DNA of 64,000 nt from an uncultured Bacilli bacterium (GCA_944371605.1 CALVXU010000031.1:35189-99188); one strand, 5' to 3'. Numbered from the stretch's first letter, positions 24,577-34,654 are shown. Notes: a model not told the origin generated them from the sequence alone. Translations and numbers: made by a program.

Positions 24577-25860
24577 ATGAAAGAAAACACTATGGTTATA
24601 ACATTTGTATTAGATATGTTCGGCTCCAGCAATAATGGAACGACTGTGACTTGTATGCGAACTGCTCGCTTATTGAGAGAACGTGGCAATGAAGTGCGAA
24701 TCATCGCTTATATACCAAAAGATCACGAAGACTTATCGATGTATAAAGTTTTGCCATGTGATAGAGTAGTGGTTCCTTTTTTCGATAAATTGATTCTAGA
24801 CAATGGTATGGTCATCGCTAAAGGTGATTACAAAACGATTGCAGAATTTATAAAAGGCTCTGATATTGTTCACTGTATGTTGCCGTTTTATTTGGAAAAA
24901 CAAGTTAGAAGAGTAGCAACAGTAATGGGTATACCAGTGACTTCCGCTTTTCATGTTCAGCCAGAAAATGTCTCATATAATTTGAATTTAGGTAAAATTA
25001 AACCATTTAATTCTCTCATCTATTTTCTCTTTAATAAATGGTTATATAGATACACTCGTTTAGTTCATACCCCATCGGAAATGATGAAGGATCAGATGAT
25101 TAAGCATCATTATAAAAATGAAATTTGTGCCATATCAAATGGTGTTTCTGATCGTTTCAAACCATTTTTTACCGGCAAGCCTGAACAGTATAAAGATAAA
25201 TATGTCATCTTGATGATCGGAAGATATTCAGGTGAAAAAAGACAAGATTTGATTTTTAAAGCTATAGGAAAAAGCAAATATAATTCCAAAATTCAATTGA
25301 TACTTTGTGGCCAAGGACCTCTTTTGAAAAATTATCAAAAGATGTCTAAAAAATATTTAGCGAATCCTTGCAAGTTTGGCTTTATGTCACAAGAAGAATT
25401 AGCAAAAACTATTAACTTTGCTGATTTATACATCCACTCTTCTGATGCTGAAAGCGAAGCTATCTCTTGTATTGAAGCTTTTAGCTGTGGATTAGTTCCT
25501 GTCATTTCTGATTCTAAGTTATCGGCTACTAATCATTTTGCATTAGACGATCGCTGCTTATTTAAAGCAGGAAATTATAAATCATTAAAAGAGAGAATCG
25601 ACTATTTCATTGAACATCCTGAAGTCAAAAATGAATTATCAGCAAAGTATATCGAATATGGACATTCTTTTGCTCTAGATAAATGTGTTGAAAAATTAGA
25701 AGAGATGTTTAATAGAGAGATTTTGTTATATAAAGAAGATATGAAATATGAGCGCTGCTATTACACCAGCTATCATGAAAGAAGAAAATTAAATAAAGTA
25801 GCTAAGATTATCGGCAATACAAAGCCCTGTATCTATAAGAATATCATTAAGAAGAGCTGA
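24577..25860 (+). CDS. Family GT4 glycosyltransferase
   Basis: About 427 residues with the GT-B fold of family GT4. The N-terminal domain starts VITFVLDMFGSSNNG, includes HCMLPFYL and SAFHVQPEN; the nucleotide-sugar domain has VILMIGRYSGEKRQDLIFKA, LCGQGPL and the E-x7-E type motif SDAESEAISCIEAFSCGLVPVIS. The YSGEKR/AFHVQPE pattern resembles enzymes that glucosylate diacylglycerol in low-GC Gram-positives, so glycolipid synthesis is likely but not shown. The start at 24577 is fixed by a promoter ending 5 nt earlier. It ends 14 bp inside the convergent mutM/coaE gene. Confidence 0.82.
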   Translation: MKENTMVITFVLDMFGSSNNGTTVTCMRTARLLRERGNEVRIIAYIPKDHEDLSMYKVLPCDRVVVPFFDKLILDNGMVIAKGDYKTIAEFIKGSDIVHCMLPFYLEKQVRRVATVMGIPVTSAFHVQPENVSYNLNLGKIKPFNSLIYFLFNKWLYRYTRLVHTPSEMMKDQMIKHHYKNEICAISNGVSDRFKPFFTGKPEQYKDKYVILMIGRYSGEKRQDLIFKAIGKSKYNSKIQLILCGQGPLLKNYQKMSKKYLANPCKFGFMSQEELAKTINFADLYIHSSDAESEAISCIEAFSCGLVPVISDSKLSATNHFALDDRCLFKAGNYKSLKERIDYFIEHPEVKNELSAKYIEYGHSFALDKCVEKLEEMFNREILLYKEDMKYERCYYTSYHERRKLNKVAKIIGNTKPCIYKNIIKKS

Positions 25861-27241
25861 TTTCAGACTCCACTAAGGTGACTATCTTTTTGACTTCTTG
25901 ATATAGTTTTTCTTTGTCAAAATCAGTTTTGATGATGAAATCTAAGCGATGACGGTATTTATCATATGAATTCAAATCATTAAATAATAATTTTTCTTCG
26001 ATATTTTTTTCACCGCGCTCTTTTAAGTGCTCTTTCTGATACGAGCTTTCAGTTCCTAATAGAAAAGTCATCTCTTTATCTATTTTGCTTTCAAATAGTA
26101 AAGGTATTTCTAAAGCTTTGTTTAATCCATCATTTTTTATTAAAAACTCGCGAGCTTTTTCTTTGATAATCGGATATAAAAAGTTTTGATATCTAATGCG
26201 AAATGTTTTATCTTCTAACAGCAAAGAAGATAATATATTTTTATTTAATTCTGGAGTGAATAATTGCGGAAATTTTGCTTTTAATATCGATAAAAACGTC
26301 TCACTTTTATAGAGCTTTTTTACTTCTTCATCAGCTGAAAAGGTCACATATCCGAATTCTCGAAAATAAGAAGTGACAAGACTTTTTCCAGTCGCTATCT
26401 TCCCAGTTATGCCGATTGAGATGCCTGTGTGTTGACATTTTGGGCAGAAAGAGGTTCCTCTTCCATTCAGTTTTGTTTTTTGAATTTTAAATTTATGACA
26501 ATGCTGACATATCTTTCCTTCGCGAGAGTATACTTGTAAGAAGTTTTGAAAATTTCCATGGACATTTTCAGCTGCTTTATAACTTTTAACTGTGGAACCT
26601 TGATTCAAGATTGCTAAATTAAGAATTCGCTTGGATTCTGTTAATATTTTGTCAGCCTCAACGCTTGTGATATTTTCCCCTTTTTTAAATGGTGAGATTT
26701 GAGAAGCAAAAAGGACTTCATCAGCATAGATGTTACCTAACCCTGACATGATGGTTTGATCTAATAGCAGTTCTTTGATCGGTTTTTTAAAATGATTATA
26801 TTTTTCTTTTAGATACACGCTATCTTCTATATCAAATGGCTCGGGTCCTAATTTATCAATCGGACTAGGCGCCCCTTCTTTTAAATAATAACTGACACCA
26901 AATTTTCTTGTGTCATAAAAAGCTAGTCCTTTATGACTGTTTTTAAAAGGGATAAATAACGATAAATGTTTTGTTGAATGCTCATCTTGATCGACGACAA
27001 AAAGCTTTCCTTCCATTCTCAAGTGGAATAGTAATTGATGATTGTTATTGAGATGAATCATCAAAAATTTACCTCGGCGAGATAGAGCAATTATTTGTGT
27101 GCCGACTATTTCCTTTTGATATTCAGCTAGATCTGTTTTGATCAGAGGAGAATAATAAATAGTAGGCTTGAGCAATATCGCACCAAGAATTTCTTTTTCC
27201 AAGGTTTTTTTAACAGTTTCAACTTCAGGTAATTCTGGCAT
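25847..27241 (-). CDS. mutM-coaE: Fused formamidopyrimidine-DNA glycosylase / dephospho-CoA kinase
   Basis: One 464-residue reading frame joins two unrelated enzymes. Residues 1-273 are MutM (Fpg), the glycosylase for 8-oxoguanine: Pro2/Glu3 in MPELPEVE, LGPEPF, and a zinc finger with Cys245, Cys248, Cys266 and Cys269. Residues 274-464 are CoaE, which makes coenzyme A: the P-loop GITGKIATGKS (277-287) follows the last zinc cysteine by only a few residues, then SADEEVKKLY and LEIPLLFE. Met at 27241 is the true start because Pro2 must be exposed. It follows the polA stop by 1 nt. Both halves look intact; the usual polA-mutM-coaE neighbours have simply been joined. Confidence 0.93.
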   Translation of the reverse strand: MPELPEVETVKKTLEKEILGAILLKPTIYYSPLIKTDLAEYQKEIVGTQIIALSRRGKFLMIHLNNNHQLLFHLRMEGKLFVVDQDEHSTKHLSLFIPFKNSHKGLAFYDTRKFGVSYYLKEGAPSPIDKLGPEPFDIEDSVYLKEKYNHFKKPIKELLLDQTIMSGLGNIYADEVLFASQISPFKKGENITSVEADKILTESKRILNLAILNQGSTVKSYKAAENVHGNFQNFLQVYSREGKICQHCHKFKIQKTKLNGRGTSFCPKCQHTGISIGITGKIATGKSLVTSYFREFGYVTFSADEEVKKLYKSETFLSILKAKFPQLFTPELNKNILSSLLLEDKTFRIRYQNFLYPIIKEKAREFLIKNDGLNKALEIPLLFESKIDKEMTFLLGTESSYQKEHLKERGEKNIEEKLLFNDLNSYDKYRHRLDFIIKTDFDKEKLYQEVKKIVTLVESEISSS

Positions 27242-27242
27242 T

Positions 27243-29864
27243 TTAATGAGCCTCATACCATGTCTCAGCAGCTGAACCATCAACTTTTAATGGGATGGTG
27301 AGTTCTATTGCTGATTCCATGGCCTTTCTTAGCAATGGTTCGACAATCTTTAATTCACTTTTAGGGACAGAAAACAAGAGTTCATCATGGATTTGTAGGA
27401 TTATTTTTGTTTTATAAGGTTTCAAAAGTTCAAAACATTTGATCATAGCTACTTTGATCAAATCAGCAGCTGAGCCTTGAATGACGGAATTGACTGCCGC
27501 TCTTTCAGAAAAAGATCTAGATACTTTGTTCGAAGAATTGATATCTTTGAGATATCGTCTTCGATTCAAAATGGTTGAAACATAGCCGTTAGTCCTCGCA
27601 AACTCTATGCATTTTGTTTGAAATTCTTCAATGCCAGTAAATGTCTCTTTGAATGAATTGATCAATTCTTTAGCTTCTTCACGGGGAATCTCTAATTGTT
27701 GAGATAAGCCATAACTAGAGATGCCATAGATGATGCCGAAGTTGACCGCTTTTGCTTTTCTTCTCATATCGGAAGTCACTTCTTCAATCGGGACTTTAAA
27801 GACGCGACTAGCAGTTGCAGTATGGATATCTAAACCTTCTTTAAAAATTTCTTTAAGAATTTTGATATCTCCCAAATGAGCGAGCATTCTCAGCTCGATT
27901 TGAGAATAGTCCAATGAAAGGATTAAACGGTCATCATCCGGATAGAAGAAGGCTTTGCGAATATTTTTTCCTTCAGCTGAACGAATTGAGATGTTTTGTA
28001 AATTTGGTTCGCTCATCGACAACCGACCAGTAGCAGTCAAAGCTTGATTATAAATCGCATGTATCTTGCCATCGGCTTGTAAATGTTTCGGCAAAGATGA
28101 AGTGTAGGTTGAAACTAATTTACTAAATAGTCGATATTTGATGATCAAAGGAATTACAGGATGATCATTGATATGAGACAAAAGAACTTCTGATGATGTT
28201 CCTTTTTCATTCTTATATCTCTTGATGCCCAAATCTGTAAAGAGGACTTGATCCAGTTGTTTTGGCGAATTGAGATTAAATTCTTTGTTTATCAATCGAT
28301 AGATTTCATTTTTTGTTTCTTCGACTATCTGGCTATATTCTTTATCTATTTTTTCCAAAGTGCATCTGTCCATCGGGAATCCTTCAATCTCCATGTTGGC
28401 GATGACTCTTGCTAAAGGTAATTCAACATTTTGAAATAGACTTAAGGAATCATTTTCTTTCAATTTATTGATGACATCATCTTTCAACAAAATAGTATTA
28501 GCGATAATTTGATCAGATAGTCTTTCTTCCGGATTTAAATCTATATCGTAAGAAATAAAGAGATCATTTACTTTTTGACCTGAAGTCGGATTGACTAAAT
28601 AGGTGGCCAATAGCAAGTCAAAATCGATTCCAACAATAGATTCAAAACCATTTCGCTTGAGTAGAACTAGCATGCCTTTGTAATCATAGCATGATATTTG
28701 TTTATCTTGAATTAAAAAAGATTTGAAGCCATTATCTTTAAAAGCATCTTCTTTATTTATATAAAAAACAGTAGTTTTTGTTGCTAATGAAAAGCCCTTT
28801 AATTCATCAGTATTTTCGTTTATATAATCTGAATCATAGGCGATGCCGATGACATCTTCTTTGATTTCAGAAAAGGTATGGATTTGTTTCTTTTCAAATC
28901 TAGGAAGGTCATTTTTGTTCTCTGCTTTTTCTTCGAAATCAAATAACCGCATCTGCAGTGCAAAATCATCTACCAAACCAGAAAGAGTATCGATTTTAGT
29001 TAAAAAAGAACGCATTTCATATTTTTGATAGAAAGCGGCAAGCTTGCTTTTTAGATATGGTTTATATTCCGCCTTTTCATAATCTGTTTTCATATCGATA
29101 AAGGTATCGATTGTGGCTAAATGCTTGAAGAAGAGAGCTTCTTTTTCGCCAGCTACTATCTTTTGATTGATTTTCGAGTCTTGATGTTCTTTACAATACT
29201 GTATCAATTCTTCTAAATGACCATGGTCATTTAAAAGTTTTTTAGCGGTTTTTTCGCCGATACCAGCAATACCTTTGTAATTATCAGAAGGATCGCCAGC
29301 AATACCTTTAAAATCGGTGATCTGATCAGGATTTAATCCGAATAAATCATGCAGGTTATTTTGATTGTAGAGAATAGTTTCTTTTAATCCCTTTTTAGGC
29401 ACTTCGATTATCACATTATCTTTGATGGCTAATAGCTGTAAAAAGTCTTTATCTGATGAAAAAAGTCGTACTTCTTGATCATTTTCACTAGCGTATCTAG
29501 CCATCGAACCAGCTAGATCATCGGCTTCATATCCCGGTACTTCTTTCCAATAGACATTCATCGCATCTAATAGTTCTCTTGCGATGCTAAACTGCATGAT
29601 TAATTCCGTTGGACAAGGTGATCTCTGCGCTTTATACTCGTCAAATTCTTGGCTGCGTTTTGTCGGTTTATCAGTGTCGAAGGCGACAAACAAATGATCA
29701 CCACTTTTCACTTCAGCTTTTATTTTTTTGATCAAATTATGAAAAGCAAAAACAGCATTAGTCGGCACACCAAAGCTTGTCTTCATGAAGTTGCCAGTAT
29801 AAGCAGTGGAATAATAGGCTCTGAACAGCAAAGAATTTCCGTCAACGATATATGTTTTACTCAT
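27243..29864 (-). CDS. polA: DNA polymerase I
   Basis: Pol I, 873 residues, fills gaps and removes RNA primers. The N-terminal 5'-3' nuclease domain has VDGNSLLFRAYYS, ADDLAGSMA and SSDKDFLQL plus the helix-hairpin-helix GIAGIGEKTAKKLL. The middle part is the exonuclease-like fold, probably inactive as in Bacillus. The polymerase has motif A LSLDYSQIELRMLAHL, motif B RRKAKAVNFGIIYG and motif C QIHDELLFSVP (HDE ending at residue 828). It overlaps dnaE by 8 bp and leads straight into mutM-coaE. Confidence 0.97.
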   Translation of the reverse strand: MSKTYIVDGNSLLFRAYYSTAYTGNFMKTSFGVPTNAVFAFHNLIKKIKAEVKSGDHLFVAFDTDKPTKRSQEFDEYKAQRSPCPTELIMQFSIARELLDAMNVYWKEVPGYEADDLAGSMARYASENDQEVRLFSSDKDFLQLLAIKDNVIIEVPKKGLKETILYNQNNLHDLFGLNPDQITDFKGIAGDPSDNYKGIAGIGEKTAKKLLNDHGHLEELIQYCKEHQDSKINQKIVAGEKEALFFKHLATIDTFIDMKTDYEKAEYKPYLKSKLAAFYQKYEMRSFLTKIDTLSGLVDDFALQMRLFDFEEKAENKNDLPRFEKKQIHTFSEIKEDVIGIAYDSDYINENTDELKGFSLATKTTVFYINKEDAFKDNGFKSFLIQDKQISCYDYKGMLVLLKRNGFESIVGIDFDLLLATYLVNPTSGQKVNDLFISYDIDLNPEERLSDQIIANTILLKDDVINKLKENDSLSLFQNVELPLARVIANMEIEGFPMDRCTLEKIDKEYSQIVEETKNEIYRLINKEFNLNSPKQLDQVLFTDLGIKRYKNEKGTSSEVLLSHINDHPVIPLIIKYRLFSKLVSTYTSSLPKHLQADGKIHAIYNQALTATGRLSMSEPNLQNISIRSAEGKNIRKAFFYPDDDRLILSLDYSQIELRMLAHLGDIKILKEIFKEGLDIHTATASRVFKVPIEEVTSDMRRKAKAVNFGIIYGISSYGLSQQLEIPREEAKELINSFKETFTGIEEFQTKCIEFARTNGYVSTILNRRRYLKDINSSNKVSRSFSERAAVNSVIQGSAADLIKVAMIKCFELLKPYKTKIILQIHDELLFSVPKSELKIVEPLLRKAMESAIELTIPLKVDGSAAETWYEAH

Positions 29865-32784
29865 GTTTTAATACCTTTCTCCCTAAGATAATGATATCGA
29901 TTGGGAAGACCCTCTTTTTTTTGAAATCTCCCTTGACAGCAATGAAGTAGTTTTTTTCGATTTTTTGTGGCCGAGAAATTTCTATCATGTAATCTCGATT
30001 ACCATCAGTGACGCTGAGCAAGTGATCAAGCTCATATCTTGAATCATCTATGACAAGAAGAGTCCTGTAGTTATTTTTTTGATAAATATCCGATAGTTTA
30101 ATAGATAGAATTGCACCTAGGACATCTTTTTCAGAATATAGTCTTTCACCTAAATCTTCCTCATCATTTATCGGTGGTAATTTATTTTCATCAAATCCCA
30201 TGCGTGCAAAACCAAAATATTCATAAATGTGATCGATGAGCCCTTTTCTTGAGTGACAGATAGAATCAAATAAGCCGGAATGAATGAGTGGATTGATTTT
30301 CTTTTGTTTATCACTAGTCAAGAAATGATAGGTTCTTAAACAGAAATTATAAATTGAGGTATATGGTCCATTTTTATTTCTTTCCTCATATATTTGTTTA
30401 AGATTTTCGAAGTCGCTTCCACCTATCGAATTCAAGGGGAGGTAGATAATTTTATCCTTTGTAAAATTATAGGTCGATAAATCAGAATAGTTGATATCAG
30501 GAATCGAAATCTTATAATTCAACATCTCCAATTCATGCTGCAGATTTTTCATGCCCTCAGTATTTAAAGATGTCGTTTCCATAGCAGCGGAATAAAATTC
30601 TTCAGGATAATGAGTTTTATAATACAAAAGAGAGTATGTTATCAAAGCATAAGAATAAGCATGTGATTTGTTAAAACCATATCCAGCAAATTTTTCAATC
30701 ATATCATAGATCTTATTAGCTGTTTTCTCATCGACTTTCTCGCTAGCAGAAATCAAGAATCTTTGCTTATAGCTTTCGATTAAATCGGATTTCTTTTTTG
30801 AAATAGCACGTCTGAATAAATCGGCGTCAGAGGCTGAAAAATCCGCTATCACTTGAACAGCTTGAATCACTTGTTCTTGATAGACCATAATTCCATATGT
30901 ATCTTTTAAAACTGGTTCCAATAAATCAGAAATATAATCGATTTTTTCCTCACCATTTTTTCTTCTAGCGAACAAAGATATATAATCTTTAGGACCAGGG
31001 CGATATAAAGCTAGAATTGCGGCTAGATCAGTGAATTTTTCAGGCTTGACTGATTGAATTGTATAACTCATTCCTTTGCTTTCTAATTGGAAGATGTCTG
31101 CTAAATACAATTTGTTTAAAGTCTTATAAGTTTCTTTATCGTCTAAATTATCAATAATATCAGGTAATTCTTTATTCTTTCTTTTAATTTTATTCTCGAT
31201 ATTTTTAACTAGTGTCAAATTTGATAAGGCTAAAATATCGAATTTTAAGAAGCCGAGCCTTTCCATTGTGCTGTACTCGTATTCGACTATACCTTTTTCT
31301 CCATCACTCATCGGACAAGTCTTGTAGATATCGTCTTCAGAAATGATGATACCTACGGCATGTTGGGAAGTGTTTGAAGGTAAACCTAATAAGCTATCGG
31401 CTTTTTTAGCAATATCTAAATAATATGGATCATTCAATAGTCTTTTTAGCATCGACCCGTAATATCTATCATTTAGAGCCTCACGAAAATTAGTCGCTTT
31501 GTCTGATATAGAGACTGTTAAATTTTTTAAACGGCTAGGATTGAATGAAAGAGCAGGACCGATAAAGTTTAATGCACTTTTCGGCTTTAATTTAGTAAAT
31601 GTAATGATTGGACAAACTTTACTTGCACCATATTTTGCTATTAAATACTGAACGACTTCATCGCGCCTTTCATCTTCAAAATCGATGTCTATATCAGGCA
31701 TCGAGCTGCGCTTGTGATTTAAAAAGCGTTCAAATGAAAGATTGAATTTTATCGGATCTAAATCTGTAATCTTTAGCGCATAGGAGACTAACGAACCAGC
31801 AGCTGATCCTCTTCCTGGACCGACTTTTATACCATTTCGTTTAGCATATTGCACATAGTCTGAGACTAGTAAAAAATATGAAGAAAAATGCATTTGCTTG
31901 ATGATGTTTAATTCATGATTTAAACGAGACAAATATTCTGGTTTAGCGATATTGTTTAAACGCTCTAATAGACCGTTCATAGCCATTTTAGAGAGCATCA
32001 CATCATCATTTTCAAATGTTTTTAAAGCTCCTCTTTTTTGAAAGAAATCAAAGCGACATTTGCTAGCTAAAACATTTGTTTGGCGAATATCCTCAGGTCG
32101 ATATAGAGTCAATAAAGATTTTATTGATAACAAAAAATATGGACCTGTTTCAGAAATATCGGAAGCAGTCTCTTTTTTTAAACTTCGTTTATAAAGCTCA
32201 GTTTTATAATTGTCAGTCTTTTTTAAATAGCAAGCTTTTGGAAAGGCTATCGTTTGGTATTCACATCTTTCACAATAATCATATAGAGTTTTAACTGATT
32301 CTTGATCATCTTTACTATAAATTGAGATGCCTAGATAAAAATTATCTTTAAATATTTTGCTGTAATTTAATAATACAGGAGAGATGGTTGTCAAAAAATT
32401 GTTGTCATAAAAATCGATGTCATCGCAATCTATTATCAGTGCTAAGCCTTCACGTAGTGAACTTATATGATTAATTCCGATCACCGTCGTCTTTGTGGAA
32501 ATCAATTTGCAAAGATTACGATATCCAGTTTCATTTAAAACATATAACGCTGCGTTGAGATTTCTCAGCGGTAAACAGGCTAGTTTAACACGATAACCAT
32601 AGATGGGTTTGATATCATTAGCAAGACAGGCATCGGCTAGATAAGGGTATGCATATAGTTTGCTATCAGCGATTCCTATCGCTTGATAAGTCAATTCTTT
32701 TGCTCTTTTTGCATAGTCATTTAATTCGATTGTTGATTCACCGATTTCAAAGCAACTCTGTGTGTTTAACTGACAATAAAACAT
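29857..32784 (-). CDS. dnaE: DNA polymerase III alpha subunit, DnaE type
   Basis: A 975-residue replicative polymerase without a built-in exonuclease. The polymerase core is complete: GPGRGSAAGS at 322-331 and the catalytic PDIDIDFED at 363-371, then FAGYGFNKSHAYSY further on. The N-terminal PHP domain has lost its metal ligands: the usual HxH near residue 6 is NTQ, and the TDH is ADS. The protein is about 100 residues shorter than typical DnaE, ending soon after the fingers/OB region. A -10 TATAAT (32796-32791) lies 6 nt before the ATG with no Shine-Dalgarno: probably leaderless. It heads the dnaE-polA-mutM/coaE operon. Confidence 0.95.
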   Translation of the reverse strand: MFYCQLNTQSCFEIGESTIELNDYAKRAKELTYQAIGIADSKLYAYPYLADACLANDIKPIYGYRVKLACLPLRNLNAALYVLNETGYRNLCKLISTKTTVIGINHISSLREGLALIIDCDDIDFYDNNFLTTISPVLLNYSKIFKDNFYLGISIYSKDDQESVKTLYDYCERCEYQTIAFPKACYLKKTDNYKTELYKRSLKKETASDISETGPYFLLSIKSLLTLYRPEDIRQTNVLASKCRFDFFQKRGALKTFENDDVMLSKMAMNGLLERLNNIAKPEYLSRLNHELNIIKQMHFSSYFLLVSDYVQYAKRNGIKVGPGRGSAAGSLVSYALKITDLDPIKFNLSFERFLNHKRSSMPDIDIDFEDERRDEVVQYLIAKYGASKVCPIITFTKLKPKSALNFIGPALSFNPSRLKNLTVSISDKATNFREALNDRYYGSMLKRLLNDPYYLDIAKKADSLLGLPSNTSQHAVGIIISEDDIYKTCPMSDGEKGIVEYEYSTMERLGFLKFDILALSNLTLVKNIENKIKRKNKELPDIIDNLDDKETYKTLNKLYLADIFQLESKGMSYTIQSVKPEKFTDLAAILALYRPGPKDYISLFARRKNGEEKIDYISDLLEPVLKDTYGIMVYQEQVIQAVQVIADFSASDADLFRRAISKKKSDLIESYKQRFLISASEKVDEKTANKIYDMIEKFAGYGFNKSHAYSYALITYSLLYYKTHYPEEFYSAAMETTSLNTEGMKNLQHELEMLNYKISIPDINYSDLSTYNFTKDKIIYLPLNSIGGSDFENLKQIYEERNKNGPYTSIYNFCLRTYHFLTSDKQKKINPLIHSGLFDSICHSRKGLIDHIYEYFGFARMGFDENKLPPINDEEDLGERLYSEKDVLGAILSIKLSDIYQKNNYRTLLVIDDSRYELDHLLSVTDGNRDYMIEISRPQKIEKNYFIAVKGDFKKKRVFPIDIIILGRKVLKHE

Positions 32785-33088
32785 ATATTAATTATAAACT
32801 AGCCAAACTCTATCTCATATAAAATTACTATTATTTTCGTCTGATTTTTTAAAAAAACATTCACATCGTTTTTATTTATTATTGTTAGCGAAATCAATGA
32901 TAGTCACAATTATAAAATATAGTATTAAAATTCGCTTATAAGAGTCTTGTTTTTCACTTTAAAGTGTCCCACTAAAGTCTAAATGCTCAATAAAAGACAA
33001 AAAAATAGTTTTTTTGACGTTTTTCTAGCTTTACTAATAGTGTTTTTTCGCTTAATATTTTATCGAATATTTAAGCGAGGTCGATATT
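32785..33088. other. Divergent intergenic region dnaE/rlmB
   Basis: About 300 bp, AT-rich, no gene seen. It contains the dnaE -10 (TATAAT, minus strand, 32796-32791). For rlmB a TTGACG at about 33015 could be a -35, but no matching -10 at the proper distance was found. Confidence 0.5.
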
Positions 33089-33811
33089 ATGGATGATAAT
33101 ATCATATATGGGCGCATACCAGTCATCAATGCGTTATTGAGCAAGAGTAAACCTGTGCGTATTTTTCTAAAAAGCTCAGATGAAAGAATAGAAAAACTTG
33201 CTAAAGAAAAAAATGTTGCTATAAAAAGAGTCACTCAAGCTGAATTAGATAAATTGACTGATAAAAGTAATCATCAAGGCGTTTGCTGCTCTTTGCCTCG
33301 TTTTGTATATGCGGATTTAAAAACAGAATTATCAAAAATAGATTCTAAAAAGGAAAGCACTATTTTGATTTTAGATGGTATTGAAGATCCTGTTAATTTT
33401 GGATCTATGATACGTACTTCGGTCGCTTTTGGTGTCGATATGATAATCATTGGAAAAAATCGTCAAGTCCAAGTCAATGGCACAGTAGCTAAAGTCGCTA
33501 CTGGATCGCAGGTTTTTATCCCGATCGTTCAAGTTACGAATATTTCACAAGCGATTGCTGAATTAAAAAAACATCAGTTTTGGATGGTTGCTGCCGCTGG
33601 TGAAGGAGATTCAGTTTATGACGAAATAGATTATTCTGGAAAGATTGGATTGATAATCGGCTCAGAAGGATTCGGTATATCTAAACTTGTTAGAAAGAAT
33701 TCTGATTTTATCGCTTCAATTCCTATGAATAATGATGTTACAGCATTAAATGCCTCTATTGCCTGCAGCATTTTTTTAGCTCAAATTTCTTCATATAGAA
33801 GACATAAATAA
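33089..33811 (+). CDS. rlmB: 23S rRNA 2'-O-methyltransferase, RlmB/TrmH family
   Basis: A 240-residue SPOUT methyltransferase. The N-terminal substrate-binding domain opens IIYGRIPVINALLSKSKPVR; the catalytic domain has LDGIEDPVNFGSMIRTSVAFG (motif 1), IGSEGFGISK (motif 2) and IPMNNDVTALNASIACSIFL (motif 3), typical of RlmB, which modifies G2251 (E. coli numbering) of 23S rRNA. GAGG lies 10 nt before the ATG. In Bacillus this gene (yacO) is followed by yacP and sigH; here a sigma-like gene follows directly. Confidence 0.9.
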   Translation: MDDNIIYGRIPVINALLSKSKPVRIFLKSSDERIEKLAKEKNVAIKRVTQAELDKLTDKSNHQGVCCSLPRFVYADLKTELSKIDSKKESTILILDGIEDPVNFGSMIRTSVAFGVDMIIIGKNRQVQVNGTVAKVATGSQVFIPIVQVTNISQAIAELKKHQFWMVAAAGEGDSVYDEIDYSGKIGLIIGSEGFGISKLVRKNSDFIASIPMNNDVTALNASIACSIFLAQISSYRRHK

Positions 33812-33839
33812 AAAATTAGTCATAGGAGGTATAAATTAT

Positions 33840-34565
33840 ATGAATGATACCAAATTTTTTGGTGTGTCTTTAAAGACCTCTTTTATTCCGTATTATGATG
33901 ATGTTGTCAACAGCATCAAAGAATGTGATGGGACTGCTGACCCAGAAGATTTAAATTATGTCGGCCTATCTATCGGAGAGATGTGTGAATGCGATAAAAG
34001 CAACAATCGAATCATCGACGAATACTTTACCAGAGTAAAAATGAGCTTGAATGGAGTGTGTAGATACTACATAAGGAAATACCCATATCTATCAATGGAT
34101 AATTTGTATAATTATCTCCAAAATACAGCCTTGATTGCATTTAAAAAATTCCAGAATAGGATAGGAGCATTTGATAATTTCTTCTTTAAGATGCTTCAAA
34201 TGGGATCGACATATTATCGAATTAAAGAAGGCAAAGAATTCATTGCTGAAACCAAGCGATATGGCGTGAGATTAGATTTTGATGAGAGCAATTTCTTCAA
34301 CAATTCATATAGACTCAATCATTATAGAAATTATGGTGAAAACATTAGAATTAAACTCGACTTAGAAGAATATTGTTCGAGATTTAGTCAAAAAGAGCAG
34401 CAGATTTTGCAGATGTATCTTTATTCATATACTTTTAGACAAATAGCGGCATATAATAAAATCCCTTTATCGACAGCCTCTAACTTTGTCAAAAAAGCTA
34501 TGACTGATTTTGTTAATTCTTATTTTGATGATGGGACATTGTGCAAAAAATCCGAATCACTTTAG
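33840..34565 (+). CDS. Divergent sigma-70-family-like protein (possible SigH counterpart)
   Basis: A 241-residue protein. Residues 180-232 form a region-4-like helix-turn-helix (FSQKEQQILQMYLYSYTFRQIAAYNKIPLSTASNFVKKA...), and residues 65-130 have the helical look of sigma region 2, though the usual core-binding residues are poorly kept. It follows rlmB by 28 nt, the position held by sigH in Bacillus, so it may be a fast-evolving alternative sigma factor. AGGAGG precedes the ATG. The last 100 bp before the C-terminal tail are repeated almost exactly 1.9 kb downstream. Sigma activity is an inference. Confidence 0.6.
   Translation: MNDTKFFGVSLKTSFIPYYDDVVNSIKECDGTADPEDLNYVGLSIGEMCECDKSNNRIIDEYFTRVKMSLNGVCRYYIRKYPYLSMDNLYNYLQNTALIAFKKFQNRIGAFDNFFFKMLQMGSTYYRIKEGKEFIAETKRYGVRLDFDESNFFNNSYRLNHYRNYGENIRIKLDLEEYCSRFSQKEQQILQMYLYSYTFRQIAAYNKIPLSTASNFVKKAMTDFVNSYFDDGTLCKKSESL
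34441..34540 (+). repeat. 100-bp direct repeat, copy 1 (inside the sigma-like gene)
   Basis: Identical at 99 of 100 positions to 36348-36447; the only difference is C at 34464 against T at 36371. This copy encodes the end of the region-4-like domain up to FDDGTL. The two copies have the same orientation and their starts are 1907 bp apart. Confidence 0.97.
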
Positions 34566-34654
34566 TATTTGTTTTAATTTAAACTGCTATTAAAAAACTA
34601 TTTGTTGCTTAGATTTATTTGTTCTAAATTATCGGAATATTCAGTTATCAATTT

